A stretch of DNA of 64,000 nucleotides from Methylobacterium pseudosasicola (GTDB lineage Bacteria > Pseudomonadota > Alphaproteobacteria > Rhizobiales > Beijerinckiaceae), in NCBI RefSeq assembly GCF_900114535.1, contig NZ_FOTK01000007.1, forward strand, positions 147,364-211,363. The letters run 5' to 3'. Shown here one piece after another: positions 1 through 9,943 of the stretch. A program made the translations under genes and the position numbers. Below the pieces are notes generated by a model. It ran no database searches. It had not been told where the DNA came from and saw only the letters and a list, made by a program, of their open reading frames with translations. Positions within the stretch are counted from its first letter, which is position 1. Every line of letters begins with the position of its first letter.

Positions 1-30
1 CCGGTCGAAGTCATGATCGACGGGATGTGA
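1..30 (+). CDS. 3' end of an unidentified gene cut by the window edge
   Basis: An open frame enters from the left edge and stops at TGA 28-30, giving the last nine residues PVEVMIDGM. Eight of the nine codons end in G or C, as in real genes here. It would converge on rdgB, whose stop lies 22 nt away. Nine residues are too few to identify the family, so this rests only on frame and codon bias. Confidence 0.3.
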   Translation, partial: PVEVMIDGM

Positions 31-52
31 GCGTGCCGGCCCGGTTTGGCAA

Positions 53-682
53 TCAGGAAGCCGGCGCCAGGCAGGCGCGGCTCAGCAGCACGAAGGCCCG
101 GGCCCGGTGCGACAGCCCCTCGCCCTTCTGCCAATCGACCCCGTGCTTCTCCTCGGCGCTCATCTCCCCGAAAGTCCGGGCATAACCGTCCGGCTGGAAG
201 ATCGGATCGTAGCCGAAGCCGGCCTCGCCCCGCGGCGGAACGAGGGTGCCGAACACGCGGCCCTCGAACAGCTCGGTATGGCCGTCCGGCCAGGCGAGCA
301 CGAGGGCGGAGACGAAATGCGCCTTCCGGTTGCTCGCATCGCGCTGGTCCAGCTCGGAAAAAATCCGCGCCATGGCGCCGGAAAAGTCCTTGGTCGGGCC
401 GGCCCAGCGGGCGGAGAAGATGCCGGGCGCGCCGTCGAGGGCATCGACGCACAGGCCGGAATCGTCCGCGAAGGCCGGCAGCCCGGTCGCCCGGGCAGCG
501 GCGTGGGCCTTGATGGCGGCGTTCTCGGAGAACATCGTCCCGGTCTCGTCGGGCTCGGGCAGCTTGAGGTCGCCAGCCGAGACCGCCTCGATCCCGAACG
601 GGGCCAGGAGCTCGCGCATCTCCGAGAGCTTGCCCGCATTGTGGGTGGCGATGACCACCTTGCCGGTGAGAGGGCGGCTCAC
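53..682 (-). CDS. rdgB: Non-canonical purine NTP pyrophosphatase (RdgB/HAM1)
   Basis: Cytosolic house-cleaning enzyme that hydrolyses dITP, XTP and related deaminated purine nucleotides to monophosphates, keeping them out of DNA and RNA. The family motifs are in order: THNAGK near residue 13 (substrate loop), ADDSGL near 72, SARWAG near 90 and GYDPIF near 158. At 209 residues it has the usual size. The start is GTG at 680-682, which overlaps the rph stop as GTGA, so the two genes are almost certainly cotranscribed and translationally coupled. rph-rdgB pairing next to hrcA is common in Alphaproteobacteria. Confidence 0.95.
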   Translation of the reverse strand: MSRPLTGKVVIATHNAGKLSEMRELLAPFGIEAVSAGDLKLPEPDETGTMFSENAAIKAHAAARATGLPAFADDSGLCVDALDGAPGIFSARWAGPTKDFSGAMARIFSELDQRDASNRKAHFVSALVLAWPDGHTELFEGRVFGTLVPPRGEAGFGYDPIFQPDGYARTFGEMSAEEKHGVDWQKGEGLSHRARAFVLLSRACLAPAS

Positions 683-1392
683 GCGATCGCCTCCTTCTGG
701 AGCGCCACCAGCCGGTCGGTGCCGGCGCGGGCGAGACGCAACAATTCGAGGAGCTGCGCTTCAGAGAACGGCTCCATCTCGGCGGTGCCCTGCACCTCGA
801 CGATGCCGCCCCTGCCGGTCAGCACGAAGTTGGCGTCGGTCTCGGCCGCCGAATCCTCGGCATAATCGAGGTCGAGCACGGGCGTGTTCTTGTACAGGCC
901 GCAGGACACGGCGGCGACGTGGTCGCGCAGCGGGTCCACCGAGATGATCGAGCGGGTGCGCATCCAGGCGAAGCAATCGTAGAGCGCCACCCAGGCGCCG
1001 GTGATCGCGGCGGTACGGGTGCCGCCATCGGCCTGGATCACGTCGCAATCGACCGTGATCTGGCGCTCGCCCATGGCCGGCAGGTTCGTCACCGCCCGGA
1101 GCGAGCGGCCGATGAGGCGCTGGATCTCCTGGGTCCGGCCAGAGGGCTTGCCCGAATTGATCTCGCGCCGGGTCCGGTCGTGCGTCGCGCGCGGCAACAT
1201 GGCATACTCGGCCGTGATCCAGCCCTTGCCGGAACCGCGCAGCCAGGGTGGCCCGCGCTCCTCGAGGGAGGCGGTGCAGAGCACGCGGGTGTTGCCGAAG
1301 CTGACCAGGCACGAGCCCTCGGCGTAGCGCGAGACCGCGCGCTCCAGGGTCACGGGCCGCAGCTCGTCGGCGGCGCGCTTCGAAGGCCTCAT
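679..1392 (-). CDS. rph: Ribonuclease PH
   Basis: Phosphorolytic 3'-5' exoribonuclease that trims the 3' ends of tRNA precursors. The protein starting [13 protein letters not shown] at 1392 has 237 residues, the standard RNase PH length; the open frame extends further upstream but lacks family homology there. Typical segments are RFLVS-like [30 protein letters not shown], the [11 protein letters not shown] helix and [19 protein letters not shown]. It is the first gene of the rph-rdgB pair and is divergent from hrcA with about 130 nt between the starts. Confidence 0.95.
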   Translation of the reverse strand: MRPSKRAADELRPVTLERAVSRYAEGSCLVSFGNTRVLCTASLEERGPPWLRGSGKGWITAEYAMLPRATHDRTRREINSGKPSGRTQEIQRLIGRSLRAVTNLPAMGERQITVDCDVIQADGGTRTAAITGAWVALYDCFAWMRTRSIISVDPLRDHVAAVSCGLYKNTPVLDLDYAEDSAAETDANFVLTGRGGIVEVQGTAEMEPFSEAQLLELLRLARAGTDRLVALQKEAIA

Positions 1393-1519
1393 GGCGGGCC
1401 CTTTCTGGTGAGAGAGTGAGGGCCGGGCTCTTAGGCCGCTGGGCCGGCGCGGGCAAGCATCGCCGTACGGATTGATCCCCGGACACCGGGCGGACATGAT
1501 CGGACGACAGGATGACCGC

Positions 1520-2614
1520 GTGACCGACCTGAACCTCAACATTCCGCAAGGCCCATCGATGCAGGCGCTCGCCGCCCTCAACGAGCGCGCCCGCGAGATC
1601 TTCCGGCAGATCGTCGAGAGCTATCTCACGACCGGCGAGCCGGTGGGATCGCGCAACCTGGCGCGCATCCTCCCGATGACGCTATCGCCGGCCTCGATCC
1701 GCAACGTCATGGCGGATCTGGAGCATTCCGGCCTGATCTTCGCGCCACACACCTCGGCCGGCCGCCTGCCGACCGAGTTGGGCCTGCGCTTCTTCGTCGA
1801 CGCGATGCTCGAACTCGGCGATGTCGGCCAGGAGGAGCAGGCGCGGATCGAGGCGGAGATGCGCGCCGCCGCCTCCGGCCACACCTTCGATTCGGCCTTG
1901 GCCGCTGCCTCGACCATGCTGTCGGGCATCTCGCGCGGGGCCGGCGTGGTGCTGACCACCAAGGCCAACGTCCACCTGAAGCACATCGAATTCGTGCGCC
2001 TCGATCCGGCCCGGGCCCTGGTGGTGCTGGTCTCTGACGACGGCTCGGTGGAGAACCGGTTGGTGGACCTGCCCCCCGGCCTGCCCGCCGGCGCGCTCCA
2101 AGAGGCCACGAACTTCCTCAACGCCCGGCTGCAGGGCCGCACCCTCGGGACCCTGCGGGCCGAGATCGAGGCCGGCCGCACCGCCATGAAGCGGGAGCTC
2201 GACGCACTGACCGAGCGCCTGGTCGATGCCGGACTGGCGACACCGGTGGGTCCGAGCGAGGCCCGTCAGCTGATCGTGCGCGGCCAAGCGAACCTGCTCG
2301 ACGACCTGCGCGCCGTCGAGGATCTCGAGCGCATCCGCCTGCTCTTCAACGACTTGGAGACCCAGAAGGACGTCATCGACCTCCTGGCCCGAGCCGAGGG
2401 TGGCGAGGGCGTGCGGATCTTCATCGGCTCGGAGAACAAGCTGTTCTCGCTGTCGGGCTCGTCGCTGATCGCCGCGCCGTTCCGGGACGGCTCGCAGAAG
2501 ATCGTCGGCGTCGTCGGGGTGATCGGACCGACGCGGCTGAACTACGCCCGCATCGTGCCGATGGTCGACTACACCGCCCGGGTGGTCTCGAAGCTGCTCG
2601 ACGGCGGGCGGTGA
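1520..2614 (+). CDS. hrcA: Heat-inducible transcription repressor HrcA
   Basis: Repressor that binds CIRCE operators of groESL/dnaK-type heat-shock operons and is kept active by GroEL. The N-terminal winged helix is visible ([48 protein letters not shown]), followed by the dimerisation/inserted domain and the C-terminal GAF-like part ([42 protein letters not shown]). I chose GTG 1520 because an AGGA lies 8 nt upstream; ATG codons at 1472, 1496 and 1559 are alternatives. No CIRCE inverted repeat (TTAGCACTC-N9-GAGTGCTAA) was seen upstream. The usual downstream partner grpE is absent; a convergent chemoreceptor follows. Confidence 0.93.
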   Translation: MTDLNLNIPQGPSMQALAALNERAREIFRQIVESYLTTGEPVGSRNLARILPMTLSPASIRNVMADLEHSGLIFAPHTSAGRLPTELGLRFFVDAMLELGDVGQEEQARIEAEMRAAASGHTFDSALAAASTMLSGISRGAGVVLTTKANVHLKHIEFVRLDPARALVVLVSDDGSVENRLVDLPPGLPAGALQEATNFLNARLQGRTLGTLRAEIEAGRTAMKRELDALTERLVDAGLATPVGPSEARQLIVRGQANLLDDLRAVEDLERIRLLFNDLETQKDVIDLLARAEGGEGVRIFIGSENKLFSLSGSSLIAAPFRDGSQKIVGVVGVIGPTRLNYARIVPMVDYTARVVSKLLDGGR

Positions 2615-2624
2615 TGATCCTGGC

Positions 2625-2690
2625 TTAGAGCGCTCGCCGCCGAAGTGGATACCGGTTCGGCGTCAGCGAGCGCGTCCAATCGAGGACTTG
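2625..2690. repeat. Dispersed intergenic palindromic repeat, copy A
   Basis: This sequence resembles the common Rhizobiales intergenic element with a core like AAGTGG-A-ACCGGTT between complementary arms: GCGCTCGCCGCCGAAGTGGA, then TACCGGTTCGGCG, then AGCGAGCGCG. A diverged copy with the same arms and core lies at 31634-31699. It sits between convergent hrcA and the first chemoreceptor gene. Confidence 0.6.
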
Positions 2691-2727
2691 GAGCCGTTCC
2701 CCATTGCAACGCGATCGGGAACGGCTC
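2691..2727. terminator. Bidirectional terminator-like hairpin
   Basis: A perfect 11-bp inverted repeat (GAGCCGTTCCC / GGGAACGGCTC) with a 15-nt loop sits between convergent hrcA and the chemoreceptor; its right arm reaches the chemoreceptor stop codon. There is no strong T-tract on either strand. Confidence 0.6.
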
Positions 2728-4727
2728 TAGGCGGCGCGCACGGTGTACAGGAACCCGGCGACCTCCTGGGTGAGTTGCGCCGATTGCCGCGACAGTTCGG
2801 AGGCCGCGGCCAGGACTTGCTGGGCCGCCGCGCCTGTCTGCTCGGCGGCGCCGGCGACGCCGGTGATGTTAGTGGTCACTTCGTCCGTGCCGCCAGCCGC
2901 CTGGCCGACATTGCGGACGATCTCCTGGGTCGCCGCGCCCTGCTCCTCGACGGCCGCGGCCACCGCGCCAGTCACCTGGTTGAGGTCGCGAATGCGGGTC
3001 ACGATCCCGCCGATCGCCTGCGCGGCGTGATCGGTCGAGCCCTGGATCCGGCCGATCAGGCCGGTGATCTCTTCCGTCGCCCTGGCCGTCTGCGCGGCCA
3101 ATTCCTTCACCTCGGATGCCACCACGGCAAATCCCCTCCCCGCCTCTCCGGCGCGGGCGGCCTCGATCGTCGCGTTCAGGGCCAGAAGATTGGTCTGCGC
3201 CGCGATGCTGGAGATCAGCCCGACGGCGTCGCCGATCTTGGACACCGCCTGGGCCAAGTCCTGCACCAGCTGACCGGTCTGGTCCGCTTCGCCGACCGCC
3301 GCTTGCGCCAAGCTCGCCGAGCCCTCGACCTGCCCGGCGATTTCTTGGACGCTGCTACCGAGTTGCTGGGCCGCCGCCGCGACGGTGCGGACATTGGTAG
3401 CCGCTTCTTCGGCCGCTGCCGCGACGCTGGTGGATTGGGCCGCCGCCTGGGTCGCGCTCGCCGTCAGGGTCTGCGCCGTGGCCTCCAGCTCGGTGGCGGA
3501 GGACGAGACCATGCCGACGATGCTGCCCACCGCCCGTTCGAAGCTGTCGGCGAGCGCGATCATCGCGCGCTTGCGCTCGGCCGCGGCGGCCTCGTCGGCG
3601 AGGCGCTTCGCTTCGGCGTCGTCACGCGCCTTCCGGGCGACCAGCGCCTTGATGCTCTCGACCGCGCGGCCGACCATTCCGATCTCGTCGCTGCGCCTGG
3701 CTTCGGCGATCTCGGCATCGATTTCACCCTGGCTCATGCGCCGCAGCGCTTCGACGAGGCGGTTCAGCGGACGCGACACGGTGATCGTCATGAGCCGGCC
3801 GACCACGAAGCCGAGCACCAGCAGCGCGATCAGCGTGGCCGCCGCCAGCAGGAGGGCCAGACGCTCGACCGGCGCGAAGGCCGCGGTCTTGTCGAGCGAG
3901 AGGGCGACATACCAATCGACAGAGGCCGGCAGGTTGGGGACCCGGGCGAAGACCGTGAGCGTTGCCCGGTCGCCCTCCCGGGTCTCGGACACCTGCTCGC
4001 CGATCGTCGGCAGCGGCCCGGAGAGCAGTTCCGACAGCGGCTTGCCGATCAACTCGGTGCACGGATGGATCAGCAACTTGCCGGAACCGGACACCAGATA
4101 GGCGTAGCCGTTCCCGCCGGTGGCCACGGCGCCGATCATCCGGGCAAGGACATCGGAGTCGAAATCGCTGCCGACCACACCGAGGAACGTCCCCGTCTCG
4201 TCCACCACCGGAGCGGCACCGGTGATCGTGAGCTTCCCGTTGCTCGAGCCGATATACGGCTCCGTCAGGAACGGGCCTTTGGCGGCCTCCACGCCCTTAT
4301 ACCAGGGGCGCTGGCGCGGATCGTAGCCTGCTTTGACCTCGCCCTTCGGCATCCGCGTATAGAACCCGTCGGTGCGGCCGAAGAAATTCATCAGAAAGGC
4401 CTCCAGCGCGATGGGTGCGCCGAGGACGCGACTCGCCTCGGCGCCCGGCCCCACGGTGACGACCTCCTGCGCCATGAGCTGCGTCAGATCGAGTTTGCCC
4501 CGCAGCCAATTGCCGACGCTCTGCGCCGCCGAGGCGCTCAGGTTCGTCATGGTGAGCGCCACGTTGCCCCGCAGAGCACCCGCCTGGACGACGTAGATGT
4601 AGGTCGAGGAAGCAACGAAGACCGCACAGACGATCCCGAGGATCAGGAGCGTCGCGCGACCGGCCAGGCCGAGGCGCGGATGCGGGAGGGTCGCAGGCTC
4701 GGACGCGTTGCCGCCAAGATCAGACAC
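2727..4727 (-). CDS. Methyl-accepting chemotaxis protein with dCache sensor domain (1 of tandem pair)
   Basis: Membrane chemoreceptor signalling through CheA/CheW. Order over 666 residues: TM1 about 25-47; periplasmic double-Cache domain about 50-285; TM2 about 289-311; HAMP about 312-365; cytoplasmic coiled coil with the hairpin tip [19 protein letters not shown]. The Cache ligand pocket shows R140-P-W142-Y143, Y158 and D188/D190, the pattern of amino-acid-binding dCache receptors, so amino-acid sensing is a reasonable inference. It ends in VRAA with no CheR/CheB-docking pentapeptide. The start is GTG at 4725-4727. Its closest relative is the next gene, with the same length and layout, indicating tandem duplication. 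Confidence 0.93.
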   Translation of the reverse strand: MSDLGGNASEPATLPHPRLGLAGRATLLILGIVCAVFVASSTYIYVVQAGALRGNVALTMTNLSASAAQSVGNWLRGKLDLTQLMAQEVVTVGPGAEASRVLGAPIALEAFLMNFFGRTDGFYTRMPKGEVKAGYDPRQRPWYKGVEAAKGPFLTEPYIGSSNGKLTITGAAPVVDETGTFLGVVGSDFDSDVLARMIGAVATGGNGYAYLVSGSGKLLIHPCTELIGKPLSELLSGPLPTIGEQVSETREGDRATLTVFARVPNLPASVDWYVALSLDKTAAFAPVERLALLLAAATLIALLVLGFVVGRLMTITVSRPLNRLVEALRRMSQGEIDAEIAEARRSDEIGMVGRAVESIKALVARKARDDAEAKRLADEAAAAERKRAMIALADSFERAVGSIVGMVSSSATELEATAQTLTASATQAAAQSTSVAAAAEEAATNVRTVAAAAQQLGSSVQEIAGQVEGSASLAQAAVGEADQTGQLVQDLAQAVSKIGDAVGLISSIAAQTNLLALNATIEAARAGEAGRGFAVVASEVKELAAQTARATEEITGLIGRIQGSTDHAAQAIGGIVTRIRDLNQVTGAVAAAVEEQGAATQEIVRNVGQAAGGTDEVTTNITGVAGAAEQTGAAAQQVLAAASELSRQSAQLTQEVAGFLYTVRAA

Positions 4728-5017
4728 GCGGTTTTCCTCGAATCGGGAGACGACGAACGACTCGCCATCGAGGGTGGCGCTTTCGACGCCATCCGTCCAG
4801 CAATCAGGGCGAGATCCCCTGCAGATCTGCGCTTAAAAAATCCGAGACGAAAACTTTTTCCGCTTCACGCTGAGTATCAGACGCCATGCTCAGCTGCCTG
4901 AGTACGATTAATGCTCGATTGACCCGGAACAAATACTCCGCAACGGATCGTTTCATTTCAGATGCATTGAAGTAGAAAGAGATTTTTCTTCAAGGCCCCA
5001 CTCCGGAAAGGGATGAG
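4728..5017. other. Intergenic region upstream of the first chemoreceptor
   Basis: About 380 nt separate the two chemoreceptor genes. The part from about 4830 to 5000 is markedly AT-rich for this genome and probably holds the promoter of the 2727-4727 gene. No gene and no recognisable promoter consensus could be assigned. Confidence 0.4.
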
Positions 5018-5051
5018 GCCGGCGGCCGTCCCTCGGGCAATGGCCGCCGGC
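5018..5051. terminator. Terminator-like hairpin after second chemoreceptor
   Basis: A 10-bp GC-rich stem (GCCGGCGGCC paired with GGCCGCCGGC, loop of 14 nt) lies about 55 nt beyond the stop of the 5106-7106 gene. It lacks a T-tract, so termination is only inferred. Confidence 0.4.
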
Positions 5052-5105
5052 TCCAATAGGGACCTGCCGGGCCAGAGCCGGCATCCCGACAGGTGGAGGG
5101 TCTAT

Positions 5106-7106
5106 TCAGGCGGCTCGCACCGTGTGCAGGAAGCGGGCGACCTCCTCGGTGAGCTGGGCCGATTGCCGCGAGAGTTCGGAGGCCGCGTCCAGGACCTGAT
5201 GGGCCGCATGCCCGGTCTGCTCGGCCGCGTCGGCGACGCCGGTGATGTTGGTGGTGACCTCCTCCGTGCCCGCGGCCGCTTGGCCGACGTTGCGGACGAT
5301 CTCCTGGGTGGCCGCGCCCTGCTCCTCGACAGCCGCCGCCACCGCACCGGTCACCTGGTTGAGGTCGCGGATGCGGGTCACGATCCCACCGATTGCCTCG
5401 GCAGCGTGATCGGTCGAGCCCTGGATCCGGCCGATCAGGCCGGTGATCTCTTCCGTCGCTTTGGCGGTCTGCGCGGCCAGTTCCTTCACTTCGGAGGCGA
5501 CGACGGCAAAGCCGCGGCCCGCGTCTCCGGCGCGCGCTGCCTCAATCGTAGCGTTCAAGGCCAGCAGGTTGGTCTGCGAGGCGATGCTGGAGATCAACCC
5601 GACCGCCTCGCCGATCTTGGACACGGCCTGCGCCAGGTCCTGCACCAGCTGTCCGGTCTGGTCCGCCTCGCCGACCGCGGCTTGGGCGAGGCTTGCTGAA
5701 CCACCGACCTGCCCGGCGATCTCCTGCACGCTGGAGCCGAGCTGCTCGGCGGCGGCCGCGACGGTGCGGACGTTGGTGGCCGCTTCTTCCGCCGCCGCGG
5801 CGACGCTCGTCGATTGGGCCGCCGCTTGTGTCGCGGTGGCGGTCAGGGTCTGGGCGGTGACCTGGAGTTCGGTCGCGGAGGACGAGACCATGCCGACGAT
5901 CGCACCCACCGCCTGTTCGAAGCCGTCGGCGAGCGCGATCATCGTGCGCTTGCGCTCGGCCGCACCGGCTTCATCGGCCAAGCGCCGTTCCTCGGCCTCG
6001 TCGCGGGCCTTCCGGGCGACCAGCGCCTTGATGTCGTCGACGGCGCGGCCGACCATGCCGATCTCGTCGCTGCGCCGGGCCTCCGCGATGTCGGTATCGA
6101 GAGCGCCCTGGCTCATCCGCTGCAGAACTCCGACCAGGCGGTTCAACGGGCGCGAGACGGTGAGCGTCATCAGCCGGCCGATCACGATCGCGAGGACAAG
6201 CAGCACGAGAAGGGTTGTCACCGCGAGGTCCCGCGCCAGGGCCGTCGTCGGGGCCAGCGCCGTGGCGCTGTCGACCGAGAGGGCCACGTACCAGTCGAGC
6301 GACCGCGGCAGGTTCGGGACGCGGGCGAACACTGTGAAGGTCGCCCGGTCGCCCTCGCGGGTCTCGGCCAGGGGACCGCCGATCTTCGGGAGTGGCCCGG
6401 ACAGCAGGTCCGACAGCGGCTTGCCGATCAGCTCCGCCCGCGGATGGACCAGCACGGTTCCGGAGCCCGACACCAGGTAGGCGTAGCTTGTGTCACCGGT
6501 TGCGACCTCCGCGATCATCCGGGTCAGGGCGGCGCTGTCGAAATCGGCGCCGATCACGCCGAGGATCGCCCGGTTCTCACCGAAGATCGGTCCCGTGGCC
6601 GTGATGGTGACGACATCCGTTCCGGCCGAGGTGTAGGGCTCGGTCAGCACGGCTTGCCCCGCCGCCAGCGCATCCTTGTACCAGGGACGCTCACGCGGAT
6701 CGAAGCCTGCGGGCAGCTCCGTCTTGGGCATCTCCGTGAAGAATCCGTCCGGACGACCGAGATAGGTGCTGAAGAAGACTTCGCGCGCCAACGGCAAACC
6801 GAGCACGTCATCCGCCTTGGGCCCGACGCCGGCGACCGCGATCTGCTGGGCGATGAGCTGAGTCAAGTCGAGCTTGCCGCGCAGCCAGTTGCCGACACTG
6901 CGCGCCGACGCAGCACTCAGGTTCGACATGGTGGCGTTGAGATTGGCCCGTAGGGCGGCGGATTGCGTGGCGTAAAGGTAGGCGGAACTCGCCGCGAAGG
7001 CGGTGCACACCACAGCGAGGATCAGGAGCACGGCACGACCGGATACGCCGAGGCGCGGGCGCGGGAGGCTGGCAAGTCTGGCCGCGTTGAAATCGGGTTT
7101 CGACAT
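5106..7106 (-). CDS. Methyl-accepting chemotaxis protein with dCache sensor domain (2 of tandem pair)
   Basis: Paralogue of the neighbouring 2727-4727 gene, also exactly 666 residues. TM1 about 25-47, dCache periplasmic domain, TM2 about 290-311, HAMP, then a signalling coiled coil nearly identical to its neighbour, ending TVRAA. The pocket motif R140-P-W142-Y143-K-D145 and D188/D190 is kept, but surrounding Cache residues have diverged (for example 81-130 and 160-180), so the two probably bind different ligands. The start is ATG at 7106. The gene has its own 350-nt upstream region, so it is probably transcribed separately. Confidence 0.93.
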   Translation of the reverse strand: MSKPDFNAARLASLPRPRLGVSGRAVLLILAVVCTAFAASSAYLYATQSAALRANLNATMSNLSAASARSVGNWLRGKLDLTQLIAQQIAVAGVGPKADDVLGLPLAREVFFSTYLGRPDGFFTEMPKTELPAGFDPRERPWYKDALAAGQAVLTEPYTSAGTDVVTITATGPIFGENRAILGVIGADFDSAALTRMIAEVATGDTSYAYLVSGSGTVLVHPRAELIGKPLSDLLSGPLPKIGGPLAETREGDRATFTVFARVPNLPRSLDWYVALSVDSATALAPTTALARDLAVTTLLVLLVLAIVIGRLMTLTVSRPLNRLVGVLQRMSQGALDTDIAEARRSDEIGMVGRAVDDIKALVARKARDEAEERRLADEAGAAERKRTMIALADGFEQAVGAIVGMVSSSATELQVTAQTLTATATQAAAQSTSVAAAAEEAATNVRTVAAAAEQLGSSVQEIAGQVGGSASLAQAAVGEADQTGQLVQDLAQAVSKIGEAVGLISSIASQTNLLALNATIEAARAGDAGRGFAVVASEVKELAAQTAKATEEITGLIGRIQGSTDHAAEAIGGIVTRIRDLNQVTGAVAAAVEEQGAATQEIVRNVGQAAAGTEEVTTNITGVADAAEQTGHAAHQVLDAASELSRQSAQLTEEVARFLHTVRAA

Positions 7107-7366
7107 GCTTCATCCCTCGTCTGCCTATGAACGATCGGCCATCCCGCAGGCCCCGCGCGCCAAGTCTCGCAATGAACGTCATCGCTCGTCATGGGAGCGC
7201 AAGTCCCAGGCACTGGACGCTGGATCGTCCAACCAATCGTCACAGCGCTCGATGCAGACGCATCAGCTGTGCCGTTCGTTCTTTTAATCTCCTGGATCTT
7301 TCACGTTCCTTTCAATAGGCCATCTCACATCGGTCGGGCCGTCGGGTCTTTCTTCGCAGATCTCGC
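7107..7366. other. Intergenic region upstream of the second chemoreceptor
   Basis: About 260 nt with no convincing gene. It must contain the promoter of the 5106-7106 chemoreceptor; no sigma-28 or sigma-54 consensus stood out. Confidence 0.35.
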
Positions 7367-7372
7367 AAAAAT

Positions 7373-7410
7373 GCCCGATCGCCAGGCGCTCGACAACCTG
7401 ACGATCGGGC
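7373..7410 (-). terminator. Rho-independent terminator of the DUF1236 gene
   Basis: The stem GCCCGATCG-CCAGG paired with CCTGA-CGATCGGGC gives 14 positions with one mismatch and a 10-nt loop. On the minus strand it is followed by ATTTTTG (A-run at 7367-7371), placing a U-tract after the 7461-8246 gene. TTTT also follows on the plus strand, so it can work both ways. Confidence 0.8.
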
Positions 7411-7460
7411 TTTTGGTGTGTTCTACGCTTGGGTGCGCGGCCGGATGTCCGACGGATGCC

Positions 7461-8246
7461 TTAGGCCGGGATCACGTCCACGATCTCGTAGGTGTCGGGA
7501 TCGACGATGACGATGTCGTCGCGCACGAGGATGAAGTCGTAGCCCTCGTATTCCGGCACGATCTCGACGATCGACGGCGGCAGCCGGTGCAGGCTGACGG
7601 AGCGCGGGATGGCCGTACCGACCGCGAGCCCAAACGCCACGTCCCGGAGCGGCGAGACGCCGAGACGGGTGATCGAGCCGCGGAACTCGGTGCGCTGGCG
7701 GGTATCGAGCCGGTTCACCGCACCGCGGGCCGAACCGCCGCCGCGCGCACCCCGGGCACCGTCGCGGCCGCCGCGATCACCGCGCTCGCCCACGCCACCC
7801 CGGTCGCCGCGCTGGCCCGGGCCGGTCTCGTCGCGACCGCCGCGCTGCTCGGCCGGGCCGCCCTCGCGTCCGCCGCGCTCGGCAGCTCCGGGATTGCCGC
7901 CCGGCCCGTTCCGGTCCGCGGCGCCGTTGCGCTCGCCGGCCGGCCCACCGGCGGGACCCTGCCGGCCGGGACCTTCGGCACCGCGTCCGGCCGGACCGCC
8001 GGGCTCCGCACCGCGCGCGCCGCCCTCGGCGCCCGCGCCGCCGCGCATGCCGCCGCCACCGGCGCCACCCGGACCTCCGCCGCCCGGTCCTGCGCCGCCA
8101 CCCGCTGCCGGACCGGCACCGCCGCCCGCGCCGGCACCGCCGGCGGCCGGACCGCCGCCTCCGCCCGGGCCGCCCTGCGCGAAGGCCGTCGCCGCGCCGG
8201 CGATGAGGATGGCGGCCGCCACCGTGTCCCTGAAGATCCGCGTCAT
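7461..8246 (-). CDS. Secreted glycine-rich DUF1236 protein
   Basis: A protein of 261 residues from ATG 8246 (MTRIFRDTVAAAILIAGA), preferred over the longer frame because it gives a clean signal peptide ending AFA-QG. Residues about 24-165 are a low-complexity Gly/Ala/Pro/Arg domain with repeated RGDRGG-like units. The C-terminal 80 residues form a DUF1236-type module ending PEYEGYDFILVRDDIVIVDP then YEIVDVIPA. DUF1236 proteins are exported proteins of unknown function common in Rhizobiales. No partner genes adjoin it: kgtP is divergent 240 nt away. A surface or envelope-stress role is only a guess. Confidence 0.8.
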   Translation of the reverse strand: MTRIFRDTVAAAILIAGAATAFAQGGPGGGGGPAAGGAGAGGGAGPAAGGGAGPGGGGPGGAGGGGMRGGAGAEGGARGAEPGGPAGRGAEGPGRQGPAGGPAGERNGAADRNGPGGNPGAAERGGREGGPAEQRGGRDETGPGQRGDRGGVGERGDRGGRDGARGARGGGSARGAVNRLDTRQRTEFRGSITRLGVSPLRDVAFGLAVGTAIPRSVSLHRLPPSIVEIVPEYEGYDFILVRDDIVIVDPDTYEIVDVIPA

Positions 8247-8486
8247 GGCATTTCGTCCCGTTGTGGTTGAGGCGCCCACGGCACCCATGCCGGGCCGCAA
8301 CGGGGTCCCGCGCGAAACCGTTCCGTCCCGCCCTGCCATAGGGGCCGATGAGAAGTGACACAGGCAGCCACTGTCCCGGTCAAAGTCCGATCACGGACTT
8401 GCGATCACGGTCGTCGCCTGTAACGTCGCGCTGATCGAAGAATAGGCCGGCTGTTACCGGTCGATGAGCTATGAGACGGAGACGCC

Positions 8487-9851
8487 ATGTCCGCCTTGAG
8501 GGACGATACGATCGGTATCGCGCCGAGTGCCGCCGACGATGCGGCGGACCGCAAGCGTCGCATCTGGGCGATCGTCGGCTCGTCCTCGGGCAACCTGGTG
8601 GAGTGGTACGACTTCTACTGCTACGCGTTCTTTGCGCTCTACTTCGCGCCCGCCTTCTTCCCGAAGGGCGATTCCACCAGCCAGCTTCTCCAGACCGCCG
8701 GCATCTTTGCGGTGGGCTTTTTCATGCGGCCCGTGGGCGGCTGGCTGTTCGGGCGCATCGCCGACCGGGTCGGGCGCCGGACCTCCATGGTCGTCTCGGT
8801 GCTGATGATGTGCTTCGGCTCGCTCCTGATCGGCATCCTGCCGACCTACGAGCATGTCGGCACCCTGGCGCCGGTGCTGCTGCTGCTCGCGCGCATGCTT
8901 CAGGGCCTGTCGGTGGGCGGCGAGTACGGCACCTCGGCGACCTACATGAGCGAGGTCGCGATCAAGGGGAAGCGCGGGTTCTTCGCCTCGTTCCAGTACG
9001 TGACGCTGATCGGCGGGCAGCTGCTCGCCTCGCTGGTCCTGGTGCTGCTCCAGACCGTGATGACGGCGCAGGAGCTGTCCGCCTGGGGCTGGCGCATCCC
9101 GTTCTTCATCGGCGCCGGGCTGGCGGTGGTGGCGCTCTACCTCCGGCGCTCACTCGCCGAAACCAAGGAGGCCGGCGACAAGGAGACTGCCGGCACCTTC
9201 GCCGAGCTGTTCAAGCACTGGCGGGCGTTCTGCGTGGTCCTGGCCTACACGGCCGGCGGGTCCCTGAGCTTCTACACGTTCACGACCTACATGCAGAAAT
9301 ACTTGGTCAACACCGCCGGCATGCCCAAGACCTCGGCGTCGCAGGTGATGACCGTGGTGCTGTTCGTCTACATGATCATCCAGCCGCTGTTCGGCGCACT
9401 GTCCGACAAGATCGGCCGCAAGGCCAACATGCTGCTCTATAGCGGGCTCGGCACCCTGATGGTGGTGCCACTGATGACGGCGCTTGGGACCAACAAGGAT
9501 CCGTATCTCGCCTTCGCGCTGATCACCCTCGGCCTCTCCGTGGTGTCGTTCTACACCGGCATCAGCGGCATCGTGAAAGCCGAGCTGTTCCCCACCAACG
9601 TGCGGGCGCTGGGTGTGGGCCTGTCCTACGCGCTGGCCAACGCCATGTTCGGCGGCACCGCCGAGTTCGTCGCCCTGTGGTTCAAGGACAACGGCATGGA
9701 GAGCACGTTCTTCTGGTACGTCACCGTGCTGATGGCGGTGGCCTTCGTGGGCTCGCTGATCATGCCGAACCCGAAGGTGCACGGCTATCTCGACGGCGCC
9801 GGCACCGTGGAGGAGGCGCTCGGGAAAAAACGCCGCTTCGCCCACGCCTGA
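8487..9851 (+). CDS. kgtP: Alpha-ketoglutarate:H+ symporter (MFS, KgtP family)
   Basis: Inner-membrane major facilitator of the metabolite:H+ symporter family, 454 residues with 12 predicted helices. Resemblance to E. coli KgtP as remembered is strong along the whole length: [21 protein letters not shown] at the first helix, [19 protein letters not shown] (loop 2-3 motif), [38 protein letters not shown] and [14 protein letters not shown] (second loop motif). Likely substrate 2-oxoglutarate; other dicarboxylates are possible. A GGAG lies 6 nt before ATG 8487. It appears monocistronic. Confidence 0.9.
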   Translation: MSALRDDTIGIAPSAADDAADRKRRIWAIVGSSSGNLVEWYDFYCYAFFALYFAPAFFPKGDSTSQLLQTAGIFAVGFFMRPVGGWLFGRIADRVGRRTSMVVSVLMMCFGSLLIGILPTYEHVGTLAPVLLLLARMLQGLSVGGEYGTSATYMSEVAIKGKRGFFASFQYVTLIGGQLLASLVLVLLQTVMTAQELSAWGWRIPFFIGAGLAVVALYLRRSLAETKEAGDKETAGTFAELFKHWRAFCVVLAYTAGGSLSFYTFTTYMQKYLVNTAGMPKTSASQVMTVVLFVYMIIQPLFGALSDKIGRKANMLLYSGLGTLMVVPLMTALGTNKDPYLAFALITLGLSVVSFYTGISGIVKAELFPTNVRALGVGLSYALANAMFGGTAEFVALWFKDNGMESTFFWYVTVLMAVAFVGSLIMPNPKVHGYLDGAGTVEEALGKKRRFAHA

Positions 9852-9943
9852 AACCCGCAGACCGGGTGTTCGGGTGGACCGACTGGTATTTTGTCGCTGA
9901 TATACGCCCTGTCGGACGCGCCAGACGTCCGCGGGAGGATATC

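Noticed and set aside
1393..1519. CIRCE operator between rph and hrcA
   Set aside because: No copy of the TTAGCACTC/GAGTGCTAA inverted repeat is present; only short G/A-rich sequence.
2688..4901. 737-residue plus-strand frame opposite the first chemoreceptor
   Set aside because: Antisense shadow of the receptor; composition is dominated by reversed Ala/Glu codons and it has no homology.
7191..8270. 359-residue plus-strand frame opposite the DUF1236 gene
   Set aside because: It reads the Gly-rich tract backwards as Ala/Thr/Pro-rich sequence; the minus strand has signal peptide, DUF1236 and terminator.
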